Source of the DNA: Taudactylus pleione
Taxonomy: Eukaryota > Chordata > Amphibia > Anura > Myobatrachidae
Direction: 5' to 3'
NCBI GenBank assembly: GCA_031769625.1
Contig: JAUIMM010000202.1
Coordinates: forward strand, 9,658,001 to 9,722,000
Length of the DNA: 64,000 nt
The notes beneath the pieces were generated by a model. The model made no database searches, was not told where the DNA came from, and worked only from the letters and a program-made list of their open reading frames with translations. Within the stretch, counting starts at the first letter, position 1. Each line of letters opens with the position of its first letter. Position numbers and translations under genes: made by a program. Of this stretch, positions 53,501-64,000 are shown one piece after another.

Positions 53501-56500
53501 TCATTGTGAGGGTACATACTGCACTAGGATATAATGAAGGATATAAGTTAGTCATCAGAGTGAGGGGACATAATGTATGAGGCTATAAGTAAGTTAGTCA
53601 TAAGAGTTAGGGGACAAAATGTACGAGGATGTAAATAAGTTAGCCATCAGAGTGAGGGGACATACTGTACAAGGATATAAGTAAGTTAGTCATCAGAGTG
53701 AGGGGACATACTGTACGAAGATATATGTAAGTTAGTCATCAGAGTGAGGGAACATACTGTACAAGGATATAAATAAGTTAGTCATCAGAGTGAGGAGACA
53801 TAATGTACAAGGATATAAGTAAGTTAGTCATCAGAGTGAGGGGACATACTGTATGAAGATATATGTAAGTTAGTCATCAGAGTGAGGGGACATACTGTAT
53901 GAGGATATAAGTAAGTTAGTCATCAGAGTGAGGGGACATACTGTATGAGGATATAAATAAGTTAGTCATCAGAGTGAGGGGACATAATGTACAAGGATAT
54001 AAGTAAGGTAGGCATCAGTGTGAGGTGACATACTGCACAAGGATATAAGTGAGGATATAAGTTAGTCATCAGAGTGAGGGGACATAACGTATGAGGATAT
54101 AAGTAAGTTAGTCATAAGAGTGAGGGGACATAATGTACGAGGATGTAAATAAGTTAGTCATCAGCATGAGGGGACATACTGTAGGAGGATTTAAGTAAGT
54201 TAGTCATCAGAGTGAGGGGACATACTGTACAAGGATATAAGTAAGTTAGTCATCAGAGTGAGGGGACATACTGTACGAGGACATAAGTTAGTCATCAGAG
54301 TGAGGGGACATAATGTACAAGGATATAAGTAAGGTAGTAATCATTGTGAGGGTACATACAGCACGAGGATATAATTAAGGATATAAGTTAGTCATCAGAA
54401 TGAGGGGACATAATGTATGAGGCTATAAGTAAGTTAGTCATAAGAGTTAGGGGACATAATGTACGAGGATGTAAATAAGTTAGTCATCAGAGTGAGGGGA
54501 CATACTGTACAAGGATATAAGTAAGTTAGTCATCAGAGTGAGGGGACATACTGTACGAAGATATATGTAAGTTAGTCATCAGAGTGAGGGAACATACTGT
54601 ACGAGGATATAATTAAGTTAGTCATCAGAGTGAGGGGACATAATGTACAAGGATATAAGTAAGTTAGTCATCAGAGTGAGGGGACATACTGTATGAAGAT
54701 ATATGTAAGTTAGTCATCAGAGTGAGGGGACATACTGTATGAGGATATAAATAAGTTAGTCATCAGAGTGAGGGGACATAATGTACAAGGATATAAGTAA
54801 GGTAGGCATCAGTGTGAGGTGACATACTGCACAAGGATATAAGTAAGGATATAAGTTAGTCATCAGAGTGAGGGGACATAACGTATGAGGATATAAGTAA
54901 GTTAGTCATAAGAGTGAGGGGACATAATGTATGAGGATGTAAATAAGTTAGTCATCAGCATGAGGGGACATACTGTAGGAGGATTTAAGTAAGTTAGTCA
55001 TCAGAGTGAGGGGACATACTGTACAAGGATATAAGTAAGTTAGTCATCAGAGTGAGCGGACATACTGTACGAGGACATAAGTTAGTCATCAGAGTGAGGG
55101 GACATAAAGTACAAGGATATAAGTAAGGTAGTAATCATTGTGAGGGTACATACTGCACGAGGATATAATTAAGGATATAAGTTAGTCATCAGAGTGAGGG
55201 GACATAATGTATGAGGCTATAAGTAAGTTAGTCATAAGAGTTAGGGGACATAATGTACGAGGATGTAAATAAGTTAGTCATCTGAGTGAGGGGACATACT
55301 GTACAAGGATATAAGTAAGTTAGTCATCAGAGTGAGGGGACATACTGTACGAAGATATATGTAAGTTAGTCATCAGAGTGAGGGAACATACTGTACGAGG
55401 ATATAATTAAATTAGTCATCAGAGTGAGGGGACATAATGTACAAGGATATAAGTAAGTTAGTCATCAGAGTGAGGGACATACTGTATGAAGATATATGTA
55501 AGTTAGTCATCAGAGTGAGGGGACATACTGTACAAGGATATAAATAAGTTAGTCATCAGAGTGAGGAGACATAATGTACAAGGATATAAGTAAGTTAGTC
55601 ATCAGAGTGAGAGGACATACTGTATGAGGATATAAATAAGTTAGTCAGCAGAGTGAGGGGACATAATGTACAAGGATATAACTAAGGTAGGCATCAGTGT
55701 GAGGTGACATACTGCACAAGGATATAAGTAAGGATATAAGTTAGTCATCAGAGTGAGGGGACATAACGTATGAGGATATAAGTAAGTTAGTCATAAGAGT
55801 GAGGGGACATAATGTTCGAGGATGTAAATAAGTTAGTCATCAGCATGAGGGGACATACTGTAGGAGGATTTAAGTAAGTTAGTCATCAGAGTGAGGGGAC
55901 ATACTGTTCAAGGATATAAGTAAGTTAGTCATCAGAGTGAGGGGACATACTGTACGAGGACATAAGTAAGTCAGTCATCAGAGTGAGGGGACATACTTTA
56001 TGAAGATATAAGTAAGTCAGTCATCAGAGTGAGGGGACATACTGTACGAGGATATAAGTAAGTTAGTCATCAGAGTGAGGGGACATACTGTACGAGGATA
56101 TAAATAAGTTAGTCATCAGAGTGAGGGGACATAATGTACAAGGATATAAGTAAGGTAGTAATCATTGTGAGGGTACATTCTGCACGAGGATATAATTAAG
56201 GATATAAGTTAGTCAGTCATCAGAGTGAGGGGACAAACTGTACAAGGATATAAGTAAGTCAGTCATCAAAGTGAGGGAACATACTGTACGAGGATATAAA
56301 TAAGTTAGTCATCAGAGTGAGGGGACATACTGTACGAAGATATATGTAAGTTAGTCATCAGAGTGAGGGGACATACTGTATGAGTATATAAGTAAGTCAG
56401 TCATCAGAGTGAGGGGACATACTGTACGAGGATATAAGTAAGTTAGTCATCAGAGTGAGGGGACATACTGTAGGAGGATTTAAGTAAGTTAGTCATCAGA

Positions 56501-59500
56501 TTGAGGGGACATAATGTACGAGGATATAAGTAAGTTAGTCATCAGAGTGAGGGGACATAATGTACAAGGATATAAGTAAGGTAGTCATCAGTGTGAGGGG
56601 ACATACTGCACAAGGATATAAGTAAAGATATAAGTTAGTCATCAGAGTCAGGGGACATAATGTATGAGGCTATAAGTAAGTTAGTCATAAGAGTGAGGGG
56701 ACATAAGGTACAAGGATGTAAATAAGTTAGTCATCAGAGTGAGGGGACATACTGTAGGAGGATTTAAGTAAGTTAGTCATCAGAGTGAGTTGACATACTG
56801 TACAAGGATTATAAGTAAGTCAGTCAGAGTGAGGGAACATACTGTACGAGGATATAAATAAGTTAGTCATCAGAGTGAGGGGACATACTGTACGAGGATA
56901 TAAGTAAGTTAGTCATCAGAGTGAGGGGACATACTGTATGAGGATATAGGTAAGTTAGTCATCAGAGTGAGGGGACATACTGTATGAGGATATAAATAAG
57001 TTAGTCATCAGAGTGAGGGGACATAATGTACAAGGATATAAGTAAGGTAGGCATCAGTGTGAGGTGACATACTGCACAAGGATATAAGTGAGGATATAAG
57101 TTAGTCATCAGAGTGAGGGGACATAACGTATGAGGATATAAGTAAGTTAGTCATAAGAGTGAGGGGACATAATGTACGAGGATGTAAATAAGTTAGTCAT
57201 CAGCATGAGGGGACATACTGTAGGAGGATTTAAGTAAGTTAGTCATCAGAGTGAGGGGACATACTGTACAAGGATATAAGTAAGTTAGTCATCAGAGTGA
57301 GGGGACATACTGTACGAGGACATAAGTTAGTCATCAGAGTGAGGGGACATAATGTACAAGGATATAAGTAAGGTAGTAATCATTGTGAGGGTACATACTG
57401 CACGAGGATATAATTAAGGATATAAGTTAGTCATCAGAATGAGGGGACATAATGTATGAGGCTATAAGTAAGTTAGTCATAAGAGTTAGGGGACATAATG
57501 TACAAGGATATAAATAAGTCAGTCATCAGAGTGAGGGGACATACTGTACGAGGATATAAGTAAGTTAGTCATCAGAGTGAGGGGACATACTGTAGGAGGA
57601 TTTAAGTAAGTTAGTCATCAGATTGAGGGGACATAATGTACGAGGATATAAGTAAGTTAGTCATCAGAGTGAGGGGACATAATGTACAAGGATATAAGTA
57701 AGTTAGTCATCAGAGTGAGGGGACATACTGTACGAAGATATATGTAAGTTAGTCATCAGAGTGAGGGAACATACTGTACGAGGATATAATTAAGTTAGTC
57801 ATCAGAGTGAGGGGACATAATGTACAAGGATATAAGTAAGTTAGTCATCAGAGTGAGGGGACATACTGTATGAAGATATATGTAAGTTAGTCATCAGAGT
57901 GAGGGGACATACTGTACAAGGATATAAATAAGTTAGTCATCAGAGTGAGGAGACATAATGTACAAGGATATAAGTAAGTTAGTCATCAGAGTGAGAGGAC
58001 ATACTGTATGAGGATATAAATAAGTTAGTCATCAGAGTGAGGGGACATAATGTACAAGGATATAACTAAGGTAGGCATCAGTGTGAGGTGACATACTGCA
58101 CAAGGATATAAGTAAGGATATAAGTTAGTCATCAGAGTGAGGGGACATAACGTATGAGGATATAAGTAAGTTAGTCATAAGAGTGAGGGGACATAATGTT
58201 CGAGGATGTAAATAAGTTAGTCATCAGCATGAGGGGACATACTTTATGAAGATATAAGTAAGTCAGTCATCAGAGTGAGGGGACATACTGTACGAGGATA
58301 TAAGTAAGTTAGTCATCAGAGTGAGGGGACATACTGTACGAGGATATAAATAAGTTAGTCATCAGAGTGAGGGGACATAATGTACAAGGATATAAGTAAG
58401 GTAGTAATCTTTGTGAGGGTACATTCTGCACGAGGATATAATTAAGGATATAAGTTAGTCATCAGAGTGAGGGGACATAATGTATGAGGATGTAAATAAG
58501 TTAGTCATCAGAGTGAGGGGACATACTGTATGAGGATATAAGTAAGTTAGTCATCAGAGTGAGGGGACATACTGTACAAGGATATAAGTAAGTCAGTCAT
58601 CAAAGTGAGGGAACATACTGTACGAGGATATAAATAAGTTAGTCATCAGAGTGAGGGGACATACTGTACGAAGATATATGTAAGTTAGTCATCAGAGTGA
58701 GGGGACATACTGTATGAGTATATAAGTAAGTCAGTCATCAGAGTGAGGGGACATACTGTACGAGGATATAAGTAAGTTAGTCATCAGAGTGAGGGGACAT
58801 ACTGTAGGAGGATTTAAGTAAGTTAGTCATCAGATTGAGGGGACATAATTTACGAGGATATAAGTAAGTTAGTCATCAGAGTGAGGGGACATAATGTACA
58901 AGGATATAAGTAAGGTAGTCATCAGTGTGAGGGGACATACTGCACGAGGATATAAGTAAGGATATAAGTTAGTCATCAGAGTGAGGGGACATAATGTATG
59001 AGGCTATAAGTAAGTTAGTCATAAGAGTGAGGGGACATAATGTACAAGGATGTAAATAAGTTAGTCATCAGAGTGAGGGGACATACTGTAGGAGGATTTA
59101 AGTAAGTTAGTCATCAGAGTGAGTTGACATACTGTACAAGGATTATAAGTAAGTCAGTCAGAGTGAGGGAACATACTGTACGAGGATATAAATAAGTTAG
59201 TCATCAGAGTGAGGGGACATACTGTACGAGGATATAAGTAAGTTAGTCATCAGAGTGAGGGGACATACTGTATGAGGATATAGGTAAGTTAGTCATCAGA
59301 GTGAGGGGACATACTGTATGAGGATATAAATAAGTTAGTCATCAGAGTGAGGGGACATAATGTACAAGGATATAAGTAAGGTAGGCATCAGTGCGAGGGG
59401 ACATACTGCACAAGGATATAAGTACGGATATAAGTTAGTCATCAGAGTGAGGGGACATAATGTATGAGGATGTAAATAAGTTAGTCATCAGCGTGAGGGG

Positions 59501-60620
59501 ACATGCTGTAGGAGGATTTAAGTAAGTTAGTCATCAGAGTGAGGGGACACAATGTACATGGATATAAGTAAGGTAGTCATCAGTGTGAGGGGACATACTG
59601 CATGATGATATAAGTAAGGATATAAGTTAGTCATCAGAGTGAGGGGACATAATGTATGAGGATGTAAATAAGTTAGTCATCAGCGTGAGGGGACATGCTG
59701 TAGGAGGATTTAAGTAAGTTAGTCATCAGAGTGAGGGGACACAATGTACATGGATATAAGTAAGGTAGTCATCAGTGTGAGGGGACATACTGCATGATGA
59801 TATAAGTAAGGATATAAGTTAGTCATCAGAGTGAGGGGACATAATGTATGAGGATGTAAATAATTTAGTCATCAGCGTGAGGGGACATGCTGTAGGAGGA
59901 TTTAAGTAAGTTAGTCATCAGAGTGAGGGGACACAATGTACATGGATATAAGTAAGGTAGTCATCAGTGTGAGGGGACATACTGCATGATGATATAAGTA
60001 AGGATATAAGTTAGTCATCAGAGTGAGGGGACATAATGTACGAGGATGTAAATTAGTTAGTCATCAGAGTGAGGAGACATACTGTAGGAGGATTTAAGTA
60101 AGTTAGTCATCAGATTGAGGGTACATAATGTACGAGGATATAAGTAAGTTAGTCATCAGAGTGCGGGGACATACCGGGATATAGGTATATTAGATATTAT
60201 AGAGGGGATATAAGGGGATATAGGCAAGTTGGTCATCAGATGAGGGACCATAAGAAGATAAAGGTAAGTTAGTCATCAGAGAGAGGAGGCATAAGGGGAT
60301 ATAGATAAGTTAGCCATCAGAATGTGGGGACAAAAGAGGATATAGGCAAATTAGTCATGAGAGAGAGGGGATACAAGATAATATAAGCATTTAGTCATCA
60401 GAGTTAGGGGATAAGTCATGAGAGAGGGAACATAAGGGGATATAAATATGTTATTCATCAATGTGAGGGGACATAAGGGGATTTAGGTTAGTTAAGAAAT
60501 CGAAGGGGCACAAGAAGATAAAAATAAGTTAATCATGACAGTGAAAGGACACAATGGGATATAAGAAAGATTGTTATGATGAGATTAAGAGATATAAGTA
60601 AGATAGTCATAAATAAGATA
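50560..60620. repeat. ~10-kb minisatellite, 46-bp unit
   Basis: Roughly 200 tandem copies of a 46-base unit (GAGGATATAAGTAAGTTAGT, CATCAGAGTGAGGGGACATA, CTGTAC). Variants alternate CATACTGTAC/CATAATGTAC, AAGTAAGTT/AAATAAGTT, and a longer form with a duplicated AGGATATAAGTAAGGATATAAG. Particular variants recur in fixed order about every 0.8-1.4 kb (TAGGCATCAGTGTGAGGTGA at about 54009, 54804, 55690, 57051 and 58075). A 192-base block is repeated three times at about 59500-60000. Both edges are degenerate. No real gene lies within. Confidence 0.95.
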
Positions 60621-61250
60621 GACATAAGGTTTATAAGTACTTGTATACCTTTGATAAATGTGTCAAACAAACAAAGAAACGCATAGAGCCTCATTCTAAT
60701 TACTACTTGCTGGTACTCTCTTTGCAAGCCCATGGACAGTCACTGAACTAACACCGCTCACATTGAGCTTGGATCACAGATTTGATACACAGGAGGGACC
60801 TATGGGAGGTCCATTTATATGACCAATTACTGTTTCTACTTTCATCCTTAAAACAGACATTTCAACTTCAAAGACCTTGCTTCTGTATCATATTTCATAT
60901 ATTGGAGTAATTATTAAAACACAATATTGAAAAGGCTTACATTTACCTGAACACTAATTACTCCAAAAACAATTCCAGGCACACCATATCTATATAAGTG
61001 CTTAATAATTTTACATGTATTATTTCTTAGAATTTTTTGAAGTTTTTTACTGTTGTTTATAATTATCATAATGCATCTGTGGAATTATTATGGACTAGCT
61101 GGGATACTCGGCATTGCCTGGGTTGAAGACTGAACCCTGAAATACATCTGCAGTCTTCATTTTTTTTACATTGTACTCACCTATAACATGGATAACTATA
61201 CAAATTAGGAGTAAATGACAGGGCAGACAGGCATGTTCTCATACCGTTTG
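60621..61250. other. Intronic sequence, no exon recognised
   Basis: I looked for the next upstream SLC13 exon (ATLTG-type motif) on the minus strand and saw none. The remainder is AT-rich. Confidence 0.35.
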
Positions 61251-61680
61251 GAATGGGGTATATCAGGGGGATCGATATGAAAGACCGCCTGACGCATGTA
61301 TATAAGTGCCTAAACCTAATCCCCCCTTCCCCGCAGCCTAAACCTAAGTCTCCCGGGGGGGGGGTGCCTAACCATAACCTCCCCCCCGGGGGTGCCTAAC
61401 CCTTATCCCCCTTTCCCTAGCCTAACCCTAACCCTCCCAGGAGGTGAGACAAACCCTAAGTCCCCCCCGAAGCCCCTAAGCTAACCCTCACATGGCTGTC
61501 CGTGCCTGGCATCTGGCTTATCTTCGATCGGTATGCCGGGCGTCGGGCTCCAGACATAGGTAAAATGACAGGCGTCGGGATCTTGATGCCTGTCATTAGA
61601 TCCCTGTTGGGATTAGACAGTCGGGAAGCCGTCGGTCGGCATTTCGACCGTTGGCTTCCTGACTGCATCCCATATCAGGA
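61250..61680. mobile_element. Dispersed repeat with CCTAACCCT centre
   Basis: Starts GGGGTATATCAGGGGGATCG and ends with GACTGCATCCCATATCAGG. The middle (61310-61490) is CCTAACCCTAACCCTCCC-like. Inside the right half are the hairpin words GGCGTCGGGATCTTGATGCC and TCGGAAGCC-like pairs. Same family as 5391-5530 and 44780-45215. Confidence 0.55.
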
Positions 61681-62350
61681 GCAGACTGACTTGTAAAACA
61701 GAAATCTGTATAGCTTCCAAACTCACTTGAGTTCAGAAATCATTGCAGAATAGATGGTGTTATTCAGCTGCAGACAGATATGCCATCATAGCTGCTAACA
61801 TGTTAGCAGCTGTGATAGCTGTAACATGGTAATGCAGCAGGAGGTATCACACCTCCTGCATGCATTACTGATCTGAGCTGCGTACAAGGATGCAGCATCG
61901 GAGCATCTGCGATCCCTTTGGCGGGCTGATTGACCTTGGGGTCACGCAAACCGGTTATCACAGATGAGTAAAAGGGGCTAGGAAATCTCTGTCAGCCAAC
62001 GGAGATCCTGGTCACTCCACTCCCCCCCAAAAATGGCATTTTTGGAAACGGAGGCCATCGCCACCCCCTGACAGTCTGCTGATGGACTGCATGCACATGC
62101 GCAGTATGGGTAAGGCGCATGTACAGGTTCCCGATAATCACTCCGTCCACAGCTAAATCACCCCCTGAAATCACTCTGCAGACCAACATTGAAGACCATG
62201 TCTAGCAGGGCTGCAATCAGGAGGGAATGCCGGGACTGAAGTCCTGTTCCCGGACAGAAGGGGACTGTGTGGCTGCGATCAATCTCCCCTGCTGTTTGTA
62301 ATCTCTGTATGCTAAATTTACCAGGATCAAAGATTGTGGATTGATTAAGT

Positions 62351-62552
62351 CAGTGGTTCTCAAACTCGGTGCTCAGGACCCCAGACAGGTCACGTTTTCC
62401 AGGTCACCCAGCAGGTGCACATTTGTAGTCATTACTGGCTGACACATTTTAAAAGATTCACAGGTGCAGCTAATTATTTCACTTGCGATTCTGTGAGGAG
62501 ACCTGGAAAACATGCACTGTGTGGGGTCCTGAGGACCGAGTTTGAGAAGCTG
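62351..62552. mobile_element. hAT-type MITE with GGTTCTCAAACTCGG ends
   Basis: CAGTGGTTCTCAAACTCGG and the complement of CAGCTTCTCAAACTCGG, 202 bases long, same family as 33710-33886. Both flanks hold GATTAAG but not exactly at the borders. Confidence 0.78.
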
Positions 62553-63129
62553 TGGATTAAGCTGTCTGCCACAGTCTGAATGTATTATGTGCTGAGTTGC
62601 TCATGAGCCTGCAAAGCATTGTGACAGTGCCTGTATGAAGCGAGACCCTCAGTCACCACAGAACCGGTGAAATTTAAGACTGTCCCAGTCTTATTGGCAT
62701 TGGATTGAGTGACTTTGTGTGTCCCTGAGTAAATTCAAACCCAGGCAAATACCTAATCTGGTCAAACTACACCACCATGCCAAATTTGGTGAAGCTAGGT
62801 TCAACTCTGGCCGTGCATAAAATACAAACGGAGAGACAGCCACACACACTTTCTCACTTATTATATAGCTATGTGATGCCTATCAATTAATATTTTGTCA
62901 CAGGAAATAAATGATGCCGCTAAAGACAATACTGTCAGCACAGGTCGGACGAGCCAAGTAGGAGAAGCAAGGAGGAAGAATGAGAAATCCGGTCCCACGC
63001 TGCACTAGTTGTATGGCTGCAGCATAGTAGATTCTCAGCATCTTGCAGGTTCCAAGATTTGAGGTAAAATCAGCTGATTTGGGAGAATACTGCCACACAG
63101 AGGGAGGTGAGTAACAATGGGGACGCATA
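62553..63129. other. Intronic sequence, nothing recognised
   Basis: The minus-strand 106-residue frame at 62898-63218 has no recognisable motif and overlaps the following repeat. Likely non-coding. Confidence 0.35.
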
Positions 63130-63482
63130 GTGAGAACATTGCAGCACTGTGAGGCAATAATGTGAACTTGGGGCACTGTGTTCCAATAATCTGAACTGGG
63201 GGCACCATATGACAACATGTGACATATGGGTACTATGTGGCATCATGTGAACTAGTGGCAATATGTAGTAGCGTGTGAACTGGGGTCACTATGTCATCAT
63301 GTGAATTGTGGGCACTACAGTGTGGCATCATGTGAACTAGAGGCACTGAGATCACTCTGTGGCATTATGTGAATTGAGGGTACTACAATGTGGCATCATG
63401 TGAGCTGGGGGCACTGTGTGACACAATGTGAACTGAGGGGCACAATATTGTGCCATAATGTGAACTGGCTGCACTACAGTGT
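63130..63482. repeat. Degenerate minisatellite of GTGTGGCATCATGTGAACTG type
   Basis: About ten diverged units of 25-40 bases with GGCACTATGTGGCATCATGTGAACT. Boundaries approximate. Confidence 0.8.
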
Positions 63483-64000
63483 GTTCAACACATTTGTGGT
63501 GCTATAAGTATTTACACATTTTACTTTATAATAATATCACCAGAATATATTTGACAATTCTATTGGTAACTTACTGGCTGCTCTTTGAGAACAATAACAA
63601 GTATGTGGTGCACTTTGTGATGTGTGGGAGCATTGGCAGTAATGTACTGACAGGGCACAGGCTGGTATGTCACTGGTGCTATTATACTATTGGGAAAACT
63701 AGTATAAAATGTATGTGGAATGATTACCATTAATCATCTTTGTTAGTGTACTATGCACAACATTAATATTTATTCTCAAAATGACTGGCTCATGACATTT
63801 GGCCATGACCCCTAGATGTAATATATTATATACTGTATATATAGCCTCTCCCTCATACAATTGGAAGATTCTACTTTTTCACTGCATGGGCTGATTTTTC
63901 CTTCTCAACAAGATGATCATTTCCCCATTAGCAGTGCACTACCACTTGGTATGACACATTATATTTTGTGGGCCCTAACATTGTTCACCAGTGGACTCTT
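63483..64000. other. Sequence to window end, nothing recognised
   Basis: AT-rich; an 84-residue frame at 63479-63733 has no known motif. No exon or transposon is seen. Confidence 0.3.

Noticed and set aside
53322..53534. 70-residue frame MRGHTVRGHKYVSHQ...
   Set aside because: Translation of 46-bp minisatellite units that happen to lack stops.
50560..60620. Direct repeats resembling a CRISPR array
   Set aside because: Units are tandem without unique spacers and the DNA is clearly vertebrate; it is a minisatellite.
60533..60733. Hydrophobic minus-strand frame as a missing SLC13 membrane exon
   Set aside because: No SLC13 motif and no fitting splice sites; hydrophobicity reflects AT-rich sequence at the minisatellite edge.

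Overview
This is vertebrate nuclear DNA, most likely from a frog or toad with a large genome. It has spliced exons with GT/AG borders, no dense coding, and many DNA transposons: hAT, PIF/Harbinger with its MITEs, and Tc1. It also holds a Gypsy retrotransposon and long minisatellites. The anuran assignment is inferred from the repeat mix and not from any species-specific marker.

The only host gene I can support lies on the minus strand. Seven exons (49713-49835, 49214-49435, 35184-35284, 9486-9607, 6142-6303, 5056-5193 and 2289-2417) have matching splice phases. They encode about 331 C-terminal residues of an SLC13 sodium/carboxylate cotransporter, closest to the SLC13A5/SLC13A2 branch. The N-terminal exons must lie beyond 64000. 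All other content is intronic or 3' flanking repeat DNA.

Layout: 1-2288 is 3' flank with a foldback element. 2289-9607 holds the last four exons, separated by short introns with MITEs and a GGGGGCACTAC minisatellite. The 25.6-kb intron 9608-35183 holds a full-length but mutated hAT element (11334-16872, 8-bp target duplication), a decayed Gypsy element with integrase ahead of reverse transcriptase (17730-21818), GT-rich arrays, a Harbinger MITE, and a 7.5-kb Harbinger element (25686-33165) that looks intact. The 13.9-kb intron 35285-49213 holds a second, scrambled hAT copy (38043-42467), a Tc1 element with another TIR element nested inside it, and more MITEs. From 50.5 to 60.6 kb runs a roughly 10-kb array of a 46-bp unit. 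60.6-64 kb holds scattered repeats.

The most interesting item is the Harbinger element. It carries three spliced genes rather than the usual two: a DDE transposase with visible catalytic residues on the minus strand, flanked by two different Myb/SANT-like DNA-binding protein genes on the plus strand. A 48-bp x7 array lies between the divergent transposase and second Myb gene. At least seven MITEs in the window have related ends and 3-bp target duplications, or are truncated relatives, so this looks like an autonomous element together with its dependants.
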